Of a DNA stretch of 64,000 bases, positions 1 to 8,725 are shown piece after piece (position 1 is the first letter of the stretch; each line of letters begins with the position of its first letter). A program made the translations under genes and the position numbers. Location: positions 1 to 64,000 of the forward strand of contig NZ_JAURYQ010000038.1 in NCBI RefSeq assembly GCF_030653815.1, in the 5' to 3' direction. This DNA is from Rhodoferax sp. (lineage in GTDB: Bacteria; Pseudomonadota; Gammaproteobacteria; Burkholderiales; Burkholderiaceae_C). The notes under the pieces are model-generated. The model was not told where the DNA came from. It saw only the letters and a list, made by a program, of their open reading frames with translations, and ran no database searches.

Positions 1-1016
1 CCGATCATGGTCGGCACGTCGTGGCCCATGGCGTTCATGGTGTGGTGGCTCTTGTGGCAGTGCATGGCCCAGTCGCCTTCTTCGTCGGCGATCAGCTCGA
101 TCTGGCGCATTTGCCCCACCGCCACATCGGTGGTGACTTCGTACCAGCGTGTGCCGGGCGGGGTTGGTCCACCGTCGGTGCCGGTGACCAGAAACTCATG
201 ACCATGCAGGTGAATGGGGTGGTTGGTCATGGTGAGATTGCCCACCCGGATGCGCACGCGGTCGTTCAGACGCACGTTCAAGGTGTCGATGGCCGGGAAC
301 ACCCGGCTGTTCCAGCACCAGATGTTGAAGTCGGTCATGGTGTTGATCTTGGGTGTTTTGCTGCCGGGCTCGACGTCGAAGGCGTTGAGCAAAAAGCAGA
401 AATCCCGGTCCACGTCGCTGATGTGCGGGTGTTTGGCCTTGGGGTGGGTCACCCACATGCCCATCATGCCCATGGCCATTTGCACCATCTCATCGGCGTG
501 CGGGTGGTACATGAAGGTGCCGGGGCGACGCGCCTCGAACTCGTAGACAAAGGTCTTGCCCACAGGAATGGCGCGTTGGGTGAGTCCGCCGACGCCATCC
601 ATGCCGCATGGCAGGCGCTGGCCGTGCCAGTGGATGGTGGTGTGCTCTGGCAACTTGTTGGTGACAAAAATGCGCACGCGGTCGCCTTCAACCACTTCAA
701 TGGTCGGGCCCGGGCTTTGGCCGTTGTAGCCCCACATGTTGACCTTGAAACCCGGCGATACCTCGCGCACCACCGGCTCGGCCACCAGGTGAAATTCCTT
801 GACGCCGTTGTTCATGCGCCAGGGCAGGGTCCAGCCGTTGAGGGTGACCACCGGGTTGTAGGGCCGACCCGTGCTGGGAACCAACGGTGGCGCGGTGGCC
901 ACCGAGTTCTGGATCACCGGCTCGGGCAAGCCGGCCAGCGCCGAGCGCGCGACGGCCAGGCCCGCCACCGATGCGGCTGCACCGGCAAAAAATTGTCTGC
1001 GTGAGTTAAGTTGCAT
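1..1016 (-). CDS. Multicopper oxidase, CopA/laccase-like, Tat-exported; 3' end truncated by the window edge
   Basis: Reverse-strand reading from ATG at 1016 gives MQLNSRRQFFAGAAASVAGLAVARS (twin-arginine signal) with copper-ligand motifs HWHGQRLP, YHPHADEM, HPIHLHGHEF and HCHKSHH. Missing from the ORF track because it has no stop in the window. Confidence 0.9.
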   Translation of the reverse strand, partial: MQLNSRRQFFAGAAASVAGLAVARSALAGLPEPVIQNSVATAPPLVPSTGRPYNPVVTLNGWTLPWRMNNGVKEFHLVAEPVVREVSPGFKVNMWGYNGQSPGPTIEVVEGDRVRIFVTNKLPEHTTIHWHGQRLPCGMDGVGGLTQRAIPVGKTFVYEFEARRPGTFMYHPHADEMVQMAMGMMGMWVTHPKAKHPHISDVDRDFCFLLNAFDVEPGSKTPKINTMTDFNIWCWNSRVFPAIDTLNVRLNDRVRIRVGNLTMTNHPIHLHGHEFLVTGTDGGPTPPGTRWYEVTTDVAVGQMRQIELIADEEGDWAMHCHKSHHTMNAMGHDVPTMI

Positions 1017-1030
1017 GTTGTTCGTTCCTG

Positions 1031-2107
1031 TTAATGCGCAGCGGGGGTAGCTGCCTCACCGCCACCGCCCAGTGCTACAAAACTGTCGGGTGCGCCGCCT
1101 TGCAGCACCCACTGCAGGTCGGCCTCGGCGATCCAGAAGTCACGCTGCGCAGCGATGGCATCGATCGCCGCCTGGGACTGGTTGCGCGATGCGTCCAGCA
1201 CATCCCACACGCTGCTGAGCATGCCGTTGTAGCGCAACACGGTTTCTTCGCTGATGAATTCTTGTGTCTTCTGCGCATCGCGTGTGCCCTTGGCCAGCGC
1301 GTGGCTGGCCTGGTAAGCCGCCAGCGCCAAGCTGAAGTTGGCCTGGTTGCGCAGGCCCTCGGCCTCCGGCAGTTGCGCCTGCACGGCCTGTGCCTTTTGT
1401 CGCCATACGTCAGGCAGGACAAGTTCCGGCGGCAGCTCTGGCAGGGCTTCGGGCAGCGTCACGTTGGTGACATTTCCAGTCAGGCCCAGTGTTCTGATCA
1501 AAGTGGCCTGGGCCTGCGTGGCGGCGTACTGCGCGCGCGCCAGGGCCATCTGCGCCGATGATTGCACCAGCTGCACCCGGGCTTGTTGCAACGCGCTCCA
1601 GTTGCCCACGTTCACCATGCGCTGTCCCAGTTCGCTTGCTGAGTCAGCAGCAAGCACGATGGCCTGGTGATGGGCCAGGGACTGACGTGCGGCAAGTGCC
1701 TGCAACCACGCTTTCCTGGCTTGCACCGCCACGTGCAAGACCTCGTCCATGTCGTCCACCTTGCGTTGCAGGACAGGGTCGATGTCGGTCCAGCGACCGG
1801 TTGCCACCCGTGCCTCATTGGCCGTGCCCAGGCGTGCCAACGGCCGTGCCAGATCGCGGTGGTTGCGCCAGGCCTGACGCGTGACATCCTCCACCGTCAA
1901 CAACTTGATCCCCTCTGCGACCGGCCCTTGCAGCGCCGGGGGCGGCACATTGGCTTGCTCCCATTTGAGTACGTCCGCATGGCCGCGTTTGAGCTGGCCC
2001 ACCGCCTCGTTGGCTCGTCGCCAGTCGGTCTCGGCGCCGGGGGCTGCCGTCTGTGCAGCCAGCGCCAACGGCACCGACACGAGGCCCAATGCCATGGCCG
2101 GCCACAT
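1031..2107 (-). CDS. TolC-family outer membrane efflux protein
   Basis: ORF 1031..2143; likely start MWPAMALGLVSVPLALAAQ (signal peptide); Ala/Gln-rich coiled-coil composition typical of TolC-like proteins; adjacent to the multicopper oxidase. Confidence 0.75.
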   Translation of the reverse strand: MWPAMALGLVSVPLALAAQTAAPGAETDWRRANEAVGQLKRGHADVLKWEQANVPPPALQGPVAEGIKLLTVEDVTRQAWRNHRDLARPLARLGTANEARVATGRWTDIDPVLQRKVDDMDEVLHVAVQARKAWLQALAARQSLAHHQAIVLAADSASELGQRMVNVGNWSALQQARVQLVQSSAQMALARAQYAATQAQATLIRTLGLTGNVTNVTLPEALPELPPELVLPDVWRQKAQAVQAQLPEAEGLRNQANFSLALAAYQASHALAKGTRDAQKTQEFISEETVLRYNGMLSSVWDVLDASRNQSQAAIDAIAAQRDFWIAEADLQWVLQGGAPDSFVALGGGGEAATPAAH

Positions 2108-2147
2108 GTTTTGTGGTTTAAATTTGAGAATCACTATTTCCAATCCT

Positions 2148-2163
2148 TTTGATATAGATCAAA
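2148..2163. promoter_or_regulatory. Perfect FNR/Anr-type box TTTGATATAGATCAAA
   Basis: TTGAT-N4-ATCAA matches the FNR family consensus exactly, in the divergent intergenic region. Confidence 0.6.
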
Positions 2164-2211
2164 CAAGTTTTATTTTGCTGGTGTTTCGGTATCAGCCCGA
2201 TGTCGCGCAAA

Positions 2212-2227
2212 TTACAAAAAAGTAATG
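2212..2227. promoter_or_regulatory. Inverted repeat ATTAC-AAAAAA-GTAAT, candidate metal response-regulator box
   Basis: Perfect 5-bp arms with a 6-nt spacer between the TolC-like gene and the DUF411 gene. Confidence 0.4.
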
Positions 2228-2302
2228 TCGCGGTCATGTCGAAGTCGACACCCCGGTCACACACTCCATCTACAGTTTCAACAACGACAAAGGAACCAGA
2301 AA

Positions 2303-2770
2303 ATGCATGCAAGCTCAATGACAGGCCGTCGCTTTTGGCTCATGGGGGCACTGATGTTGCCGCTGGCGGGCATGGCCGCCGCACCGAAAAGCATTCCCAT
2401 GGAAGTCTGGAAAGACCCCAGTTGTGGCTGCTGCAAGGACTGGATTGCGGCGATGGAGCAGGCCGGGTTTTCGGTGCGGGTGTCCGACATCGGCAACAAG
2501 GGTGTGCGTGCCCGGCTGGGCCTGCCGGCCTCACTGGGCTCGTGCCACACCGCCCGCGTGGGCGGCTACGTGGTTGAGGGCCATGTCCCGGCGCGCGAGA
2601 TCAAACGCCTGCTGCGTGACAAGCCCGACGCCCTGGGGCTGACCGTGCCCGGCATGAAGGTGGGCTCACCCGGCATGGATGGCCCGGCCTACCAGGGCCG
2701 CAAGGACCCGTATGACGTGTTGCTGGTGCGGCGCGACGGCAGCACTTCCGTTTATCAAAGCTATGCGTGA
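2303..2770 (+). CDS. DUF411 domain protein (periplasmic copper-associated)
   Basis: Signal peptide then MEVWKDPSCGCCKDWIAAMEQAGF, GSCHTARVGGYVVEGHVPAREI, typical DUF411 motifs. Confidence 0.88.
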   Translation: MHASSMTGRRFWLMGALMLPLAGMAAAPKSIPMEVWKDPSCGCCKDWIAAMEQAGFSVRVSDIGNKGVRARLGLPASLGSCHTARVGGYVVEGHVPAREIKRLLRDKPDALGLTVPGMKVGSPGMDGPAYQGRKDPYDVLLVRRDGSTSVYQSYA

Positions 2771-2856
2771 CGGGATTGCAAACCGCCCGGATGAAAATAC
2801 GAGTGACTGTTTGCGCCGCGGCGCGCATTGGGTATCTGACTGCGCTCATGTCCCCC

Positions 2857-2878
2857 GGTTCGGGCTGACGCCCGAACC
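2857..2878. repeat. Perfect hairpin GGTTCGGG-CTGACG-CCCGAACC
   Basis: 8-bp perfect stem downstream of the DUF411 gene; no U-tract follows. Confidence 0.5.
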
Positions 2879-3009
2879 TCCTCCTTGACTTCGCTCCGCC
2901 AAACACCCAACACACGCTGCTCGGGTTGTGGTCGCCGCGTTGGTGCGTAAACCCGATTGCACCAATCAGGGCAGAATAGCCACAGCTTGATCCTGAAAGA
3001 AAAACCACC

Positions 3010-3696
3010 ATGAAAATCCTCATCGTCGAGGACGAAGTCAAAACCGGGGACTACCTGAAACAAGGCCTGACCGAGGCCGGCTTTACGGTGGACCTGGCGC
3101 GCGATGGTGTCGACGGGCTCCACCTTGCCTTGACCGAGCACCACGACATGGCCATTCTGGATGTGATGTTGCCCGGCATCGATGGTTGGGGCGTGCTGGC
3201 CGGCATTCGACGTTCCGGCAAAGACCTGCCCGTGATGTTTTTGACCGCCCGCGATGCGGTGGATGATCGCGTCAAGGGACTGGAGTTGGGCGCCGACGAC
3301 TATTTGCTCAAACCCTTTGCGTTTTCCGAGTTGCTGGCGCGCGTGCGCACGCTGTTGCGCCGTGGTGGCAAAGCCCCGACCGACCCCTTTTTGCGCGCGG
3401 CCAATCTGGAGCTGGACTTGATGCGTCGGCGTGTCAGCCGCGCGGGTCAACGCATTGACCTGACCGCCAAGGAATTTGCTCTGCTTGAGCTGCTGCTGCG
3501 GCGTCAGGGCGAGGTGCTGCCACGCTCGCTGATCGCCTCGCAGGTGTGGGACATGAATTTTGATTCCGACACCAATGTGATCGAGGTTGCCATGCGCCGC
3601 CTGCGTGCCAAGGTGGACGACGACTTTAGCCCGAAACTGATCCGCACGGTGCGCGGCATGGGTTATGTGCTGGAAGACCCCACTTGCGCGCCCTGA
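3010..3696 (+). CDS. cusR: Heavy-metal response regulator (OmpR family, CusR/CopR type)
   Basis: [33 protein letters not shown]..., receiver Asp in [13 protein letters not shown], winged-helix C-terminus. Confidence 0.9.
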   Translation: MKILIVEDEVKTGDYLKQGLTEAGFTVDLARDGVDGLHLALTEHHDMAILDVMLPGIDGWGVLAGIRRSGKDLPVMFLTARDAVDDRVKGLELGADDYLLKPFAFSELLARVRTLLRRGGKAPTDPFLRAANLELDLMRRRVSRAGQRIDLTAKEFALLELLLRRQGEVLPRSLIASQVWDMNFDSDTNVIEVAMRRLRAKVDDDFSPKLIRTVRGMGYVLEDPTCAP

Positions 3697-5120
3697 ACCG
3701 AATTTCGCTGACGCAGCGCCTGACGCTGATGTTCGTTCTGGCGGCCTCCAGTGTGCTGCTGGGGCTGGGTTTTGTCGTTGCCGCGTCGGTGGAGCAGCAC
3801 TTTGAAGACCTTGACATGGAGGTGCTTTCGGGCAAGATGGAACTCACCCGCCAGGCTTTGCTGCGCGTGCATTCCCAGCAAGGCCTGACCGAATTCACCC
3901 ACCAGCTGGCCTATTCCCTGGTGGGCCACCACGGCATGGAAGTGATGGTGATCGACGCCGATGAAGCGGTGATTTTTGCCACCGGTCACGCCGGTTTTGA
4001 TCCTGCGCTGGTGATCCGGCAAGCCACTCAGGCGTCAAATCAACCGGCGCTGTGGCAGCTCGACGCACAGACTTACCGCGGCCTGGCCGCCCGATTCCCC
4101 ACGGCGATCGCGGATGCCGCCGGGCAGCCGCTGCGGGTCTATGTGGCGGTAGCCGCCGACATTGGCCACCACCAGGCCTACATGCAGTCTTTTTTGCAAA
4201 CCCTGTGGCTGTTTGTGGCCGGCGCGGCCTTGCTGACCGGCATGCTGGGTTGGGTGGCGGTGCACCGGGGTTTGGCGCCCCTGCGCGCCATGCGCCGGCA
4301 AGCACAGGGCGTGACCGCGCAGCAGCTCAGCCAGCGTCTGCCGGTGAACACCATCCCGCGCGAGCTGGCCGAACTGGCGCAGTCGCTCAACGAGATGCTG
4401 GCGCGCCTGGAAGAAGCTTTTCAACGGCTCACCGAGTTTTCGTCGGACATTGCCCACGAGTTGCGCACGCCGGTGAGCAACCTGTTGACGCAAACCCAGG
4501 TGACCTTGTCGCGCGCCCGCGGCGCCGACGACTACCGGCAGATTCTGGAGTCGAACGCGGAGGAATTCGAGCGCATGGCACGCATGATTTCAGACATGCT
4601 GCTGCTGGCCAAGTCAGACCACGGCCTGGCGTTGTTGCAGCGGCAAGAACTGTCACTGGCCGATGAAGTGCGCGCCCTGTTTGATTATTTTGACGCGTTG
4701 GCCGAGGAAAAAAATGTGACGCTGCGCCTTCTGGGGGACGGCACGGTCAGTGCCGACCGCCTGATGCTGCGCCGGGCGCTGGGCAACCTGCTGTCCAACG
4801 CGCTGCGCCACGCCGACCCCGCGAGCACCGTGACGGTGCGCGTGCAGATGCTGGAGCGGGGCGTGGAAATCAGCGTGGCCAATCAGGGCGAACCCATAGC
4901 GCCCGAACATTTGCTGCGCGTCTTTGACCGTTTTTTCCGGGTCGACCCGGCGCGTCAGCGCAGCTCCGAGGGCACCGGCCTGGGCTTGGCGATTACCCAG
5001 TCGATTGTGCAAGCGCATGGCGGCAGGATTTCGGCGGCATCGAATGAGGGGGTCACCACGTTCACGATGTCCTTGCCTGATCAGTTGGGGTCAGAGCACG
5101 TCGCTGCGCGAGTGGTCTGA
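3684..5120 (+). CDS. cusS: Heavy-metal sensor histidine kinase (CusS type), TTG start overlapping cusR
   Basis: HAMP region, [22 protein letters not shown]-box, [19 protein letters not shown]-box. Confidence 0.88.
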   Translation: MRALNRISLTQRLTLMFVLAASSVLLGLGFVVAASVEQHFEDLDMEVLSGKMELTRQALLRVHSQQGLTEFTHQLAYSLVGHHGMEVMVIDADEAVIFATGHAGFDPALVIRQATQASNQPALWQLDAQTYRGLAARFPTAIADAAGQPLRVYVAVAADIGHHQAYMQSFLQTLWLFVAGAALLTGMLGWVAVHRGLAPLRAMRRQAQGVTAQQLSQRLPVNTIPRELAELAQSLNEMLARLEEAFQRLTEFSSDIAHELRTPVSNLLTQTQVTLSRARGADDYRQILESNAEEFERMARMISDMLLLAKSDHGLALLQRQELSLADEVRALFDYFDALAEEKNVTLRLLGDGTVSADRLMLRRALGNLLSNALRHADPASTVTVRVQMLERGVEISVANQGEPIAPEHLLRVFDRFFRVDPARQRSSEGTGLGLAITQSIVQAHGGRISAASNEGVTTFTMSLPDQLGSEHVAARVV

Positions 5121-5124
5121 CCCG
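5085..5124 (+). repeat. 40-bp direct repeat, copy 1 (overlaps the 3' end of cusS)
   Basis: ttggggtcagagcacgtcgctgcgcgagtggtctgacccg; GGGTCAGA/TCTGACCC terminal inverted arms. Confidence 0.8.
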
Positions 5125-5140
5125 CAAAGTATCAGTCTTG

Positions 5141-5180
5141 TTGGGGTCCGCGCACGTCGCCTCGCGAGTGGTCTGACCCG
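5141..5180 (+). repeat. 40-bp direct repeat, copy 2
   Basis: ttggggtccgcgcacgtcgcctcgcgagtggtctgacccg; 36/40 identical to copy 1 by eye. Confidence 0.8.
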
Positions 5181-5187
5181 TAAGTTT

Positions 5188-5355
5188 TCAGAGTATCCGG
5201 TGATAGGCCTTCAACACCAGCGAGGTCAGGCGCAGTGGGGCATGACGCAGCGGCCCGGGCAGCCACTGCGGCGCATTCAATGAGAAACGCGTTGCCCAGC
5301 GCGTCACCGGGCGCAGCCATTGCGTGGACTGGACAAAACGTTGCTGTTGGTTCAT
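5188..5355 (-). CDS. Small basic hypothetical protein, 55 aa
   Basis: ATG-to-TGA reading MNQQQRFVQSTQWLRPVTRWATRFSLNAPQWLPGPLRHAPLRLTSLVLKAYHRIL; below the ORF-track length cutoff; fills an otherwise empty gap. Confidence 0.4.
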   Translation of the reverse strand: MNQQQRFVQSTQWLRPVTRWATRFSLNAPQWLPGPLRHAPLRLTSLVLKAYHRIL

Positions 5356-5519
5356 GGCGGGAAACCTTTGATGGCGTGAAAAGATGCTGCATTGTTGTGC
5401 TTTAACGAAAACCTTGCTGGCTGTTCAGGAAGTTCGGACCATGGCCGCAATGTCAGTCAAGCTGCAAGGCTTCCGCTGTTGTGCCCTAATCCGGCATCGT
5501 TGCCCTGTGAACCTTCGCC

Positions 5520-6845
5520 TTGAAAACACCCCCTGACGCTCTCAGCTCGCCCGTGCCCAGCAGCCGTCTGGGCCGACTGGCGCGCCTCGGGCAAATGGCC
5601 ACGGGGGTGGCTGGCAACATGTTGCTGGCAGGTGCACGCCAATTGGCCCAGGGTAAACGGCCCAATCTGAGCGATTTGCTGCTGACCCCTGCCAATGTCA
5701 GCCGGGTGACGCAGCAACTGGCGCAAATGCGTGGTGCGGCGATGAAGCTGGGGCAGTTGGTCTCGATGGATGCCGGCGACCTGCTGCCGCCCGAATTGGC
5801 CGCCATTCTGGGGCGTTTGCGCTCCGACGCCCAGCCCATGCCGCAGCGCCAGGTGCAGGCGGTGCTCAGCGCCGCTTGGGGAGCAGGCTGGCAACAGCGT
5901 TTTGAGCCGTTCTCGTTCACCCCGATTGCCGCCGCGTCGATTGGCCAGGTGCATCGCGCCAGGACACTGGACGGGCGCGACCTGGCCATCAAGATCCAGT
6001 ACCCCGGCGTGCGCCGCAGCATCAGCAGCGACGTCAACAATGTGGCGTCGCTGCTGCGCCTGTCGGGCCTGATTCCCAAGACGCTGGACATGGCGCCGCT
6101 GCTGTCTGAGGCCAAGCGCCAACTGCGCGAAGAAGCCGACTACCTGGCCGAGGGTGCCCACCTGCAGCGCTTTTCCGAGCTTCTGGCCGATGCACCGGAA
6201 TTTGTGGTGCCCGCTCATCACGCCGACCTGAGCACCCGAAACGTGCTGGCCATGTCTTTTGTTGGCGGTGTGCCGGTGGAGTCGATGGTGGATGCATCCC
6301 AGGCCGAGCGCGACCGCATCGTCAGCCTGCTGGTAGGCTTGCTGTTTCGGGAATTGTTCGAGTTCGGTTTGATGCAGACCGACCCCAACTTTGCCAACTA
6401 CCGCTATGACCGGGCGACCCGACAGCTGATCCTGCTCGACTTTGGCGCCACGCGCAGTTTTGCTCCTGGCTTTGGTCAAGGCTATCGCGCGTTGATGACG
6501 GCTGCCATGGCAGGCGACCGTGCCGCCATGCGGCGGGCGCTGCTGGCGATTGGTTATTTCTCCGGGCAGACGCAGCCCAAGCACCAGGAGGCCGTGTTGT
6601 CCTTGTGTGAAATGGCGCTGACGCCGTTGCGCCATCAGGGTCACTTCGACTTTGCCAATTCTGATTTGGTGCCGCGCCTGCGCGAAGCCGGCATGGCCCT
6701 GGGTCTGGAGCGCGACTTCTGGCACATTCCTCCCATCGACACGCTTTTTTTGCACCGCAAGCTTGGCGGTCTGTACCTGCTGGCGGCCCGCCTCAAGGCG
6801 CGCGTGAACGTGCAGCAACTGGTGCGTGCCTACCAGGCCACCTGA
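5520..6845 (+). CDS. ABC1/AarF/UbiB-family atypical kinase (TTG start)
   Basis: KLGQLVSMDAGDLLPPELAAILGRL, AAASIGQVHRARTLDGRDLAIKIQYPGV, LLDFGATRSF. Confidence 0.88.
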   Translation: MKTPPDALSSPVPSSRLGRLARLGQMATGVAGNMLLAGARQLAQGKRPNLSDLLLTPANVSRVTQQLAQMRGAAMKLGQLVSMDAGDLLPPELAAILGRLRSDAQPMPQRQVQAVLSAAWGAGWQQRFEPFSFTPIAAASIGQVHRARTLDGRDLAIKIQYPGVRRSISSDVNNVASLLRLSGLIPKTLDMAPLLSEAKRQLREEADYLAEGAHLQRFSELLADAPEFVVPAHHADLSTRNVLAMSFVGGVPVESMVDASQAERDRIVSLLVGLLFRELFEFGLMQTDPNFANYRYDRATRQLILLDFGATRSFAPGFGQGYRALMTAAMAGDRAAMRRALLAIGYFSGQTQPKHQEAVLSLCEMALTPLRHQGHFDFANSDLVPRLREAGMALGLERDFWHIPPIDTLFLHRKLGGLYLLAARLKARVNVQQLVRAYQAT

Positions 6846-6956
6846 GGTCGGTGCCGGGCTCGACTTGTCGGCCATTCAATCTGTTACAGAACTTGCATTT
6901 TCAGTGGCGACTTGGCGCACCCAAACGCCTAGCATGAGGGTTTTAAAAGGAACCCC

Positions 6957-7499
6957 ATGGCCATGTCACCGAATTTCTTCAATAAACGTGAAACCGAATC
7001 TGCCACCGCGCGGCATGTGGTGCCTCTGCCGGCGCAAGGCACGACTTACGGTGCCCCCGTTGCTGCGGCAACCCCGCCCGTGGCGAGTTCTGCGGTCGTG
7101 GCTGCCAACAATGCCAGCGCAGCCGCGCCGGCGGGCGGCAGCAAGCTCATCGTGGGTCCCAACATCAAGCTCAAGGGCGTGGAGATCACCGACTGTGACA
7201 CGCTGGTGGTTGAGGGCTTGGTCGAAGCCACGATGGATTCGCGGGTCATGGAAATTGCCGAACAAGGGGCTTTCAAGGGCTCTGCGGAAATTGACGTGGC
7301 CGAGATCTACGGCCAGTTTGACGGCAATTTGACGGTGCGCCAGAAACTCGTGATCTATGCCACGGGCAAGGTCACCGGCAAGATCCGTTACGGCAAACTG
7401 GTCATTGAAGAAGGCGGACAAATTTCTGGCGATATCCAGTTTGGTGCCGCCCACAGTCCGCGCGCGGACAAGCCCGCCTTGGCCGTGGCCAGCCGGTAA
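6957..7499 (+). CDS. Bactofilin (polymer-forming cytoskeletal protein)
   Basis: Core GPNIKLKGVEITDCDTLVVEGLVEATMDSRVMEIAEQGAFKGSAEIDVAEIYGQFDGNLTVRQKLVIYATGKVTGKIRYGKLVIEEGGQISGDIQ. Confidence 0.92.
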   Translation: MAMSPNFFNKRETESATARHVVPLPAQGTTYGAPVAAATPPVASSAVVAANNASAAAPAGGSKLIVGPNIKLKGVEITDCDTLVVEGLVEATMDSRVMEIAEQGAFKGSAEIDVAEIYGQFDGNLTVRQKLVIYATGKVTGKIRYGKLVIEEGGQISGDIQFGAAHSPRADKPALAVASR

Positions 7500-7518
7500 A
7501 AATCGGAGCGTCAGAGTG

Positions 7519-8184
7519 CTACAGGGCGGGGCTGGTGGTCGCGGCAATCTGGCGCAGCGCCTGCTCAAAGACTGCCGCCGGCTGGCCGCCTGAAATCAGA
7601 TGGCGGTCGTTGATGATGACGGCGGGCACCGAATGGATGCCCAGTCCCGTGTAAAACGCTTCGGCCGCGCGCACCTCGGCAGCAAATTCGTCGCTGGCCA
7701 GAATCTGGCTGGCGCGCGCCACATCCAGACCCACTTGCGCCACCGCATCCAGCAACACCTCGGCTGATTCCATGGCCTGGCTGTGGCTGTGGCAGGCCAC
7801 CAGCAGGGCTTTCTTCAGGGCCAGTTGCCGCTCGGACGATGCCAGCCCGACCCAGTGCAGCAGGCGGTGCGCGGCAAAGGTGTTGTAGACGCGACCGCGC
7901 CCCGACGGGTTGAAGACAAAACCGACACCGGCGCCGCGCTGGCGGATGGTGTCGCGGATTTGCGCCTGCTCCTGTGCGGTGGAGCCATATTTTTGCGTCA
8001 GGTGTTCGGTGATGTCCTGGCCGCCGGCCGGCATCTGCGGGTTGAGCTCAAAGGGCTGGACGTGCAACTGCACCGCCACGTCGCCCTGCACGTGGGTGAT
8101 GGCCTGCTCCAGCGCGGCCAGACCAATGGCGCACCACGGGCAGGAGATGTCGGAGACAAAATCAATTTTGAGAGAAGCGGTCAT
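7519..8184 (-). CDS. DsbA-family oxidoreductase (FrnE-like)
   Basis: FVSDISCPWCAIGLAALEQAI and C-terminal GIHSVPAVIINDRHLISGGQP. Confidence 0.88.
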   Translation of the reverse strand: MTASLKIDFVSDISCPWCAIGLAALEQAITHVQGDVAVQLHVQPFELNPQMPAGGQDITEHLTQKYGSTAQEQAQIRDTIRQRGAGVGFVFNPSGRGRVYNTFAAHRLLHWVGLASSERQLALKKALLVACHSHSQAMESAEVLLDAVAQVGLDVARASQILASDEFAAEVRAAEAFYTGLGIHSVPAVIINDRHLISGGQPAAVFEQALRQIAATTSPAL

Positions 8185-8246
8185 GTGTCGGTTCAGGCTG
8201 AAGATGCCAGATTGTCCGGCAAGCCTGATAACCGTGTGTGGCGGGC

Positions 8247-8642
8247 TTATTTGACGGGTGTGACGGTCACGCCCTGGCGCAGGATGCCACCGGTGGCCGC
8301 GCTGCCTTCGGTGCTGCCCTCGGCGCCCATGCGCGCTTCACAGGCCAGCCGGTCCTCGCCTTCATGCACTTGGCAGCGACGCAGCGCATTCTGTTGGTAC
8401 TGCCCCGGTGCATCGTTCAGCTGGCCGCGTCGGGCCTCCGCCAAGGCGTTGCCGGCCTCGCGGCGGCAGGTGGCGAGGTCCTGATGGCTTTGGCCGCTGT
8501 TGCAAGCGGTCATGTCCTGGCGATACCGTGCCTGGGCCTCGGTGGCTGCCGTTGGCGGCGCAGCCAGTGCCGCAGCGGAGCACAAAAGGCTGACCGCCGC
8601 AATGGCGGTAAGAGAACGAAATGGGAGAAGGAAAACGGTCAT
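8247..8642 (-). CDS. Secreted hypothetical protein with paired cysteines
   Basis: Signal peptide MTVFLLPFRSLTAIAAVSLLCSAAALAA; mature part has MTACNSGQ...TCRREAG...RRCQVHEGEDRLACEARMG. Confidence 0.65.
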   Translation of the reverse strand: MTVFLLPFRSLTAIAAVSLLCSAAALAAPPTAATEAQARYRQDMTACNSGQSHQDLATCRREAGNALAEARRGQLNDAPGQYQQNALRRCQVHEGEDRLACEARMGAEGSTEGSAATGGILRQGVTVTPVK

Positions 8643-8725
8643 GATGGCGCCTCTTGAAGTGAGGGGCCAAGACTAAAGTTGCGGCAGAGGCCTGTCTGTG
8701 TGGTGACGCACGGTGTGCGGCTGCG

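Noticed and set aside
21-1004. 327-aa plus-strand ORF (and other frames here)
   Set aside because: It is the antisense of the multicopper oxidase, whose His-rich copper motifs and Tat signal are unambiguous; the ORF is a high-GC shadow.
5457-6875. 472-aa minus-strand ORF
   Set aside because: Antisense shadow of the ABC1/UbiB kinase; Gln/His/Arg-rich composition with no recognisable domain.
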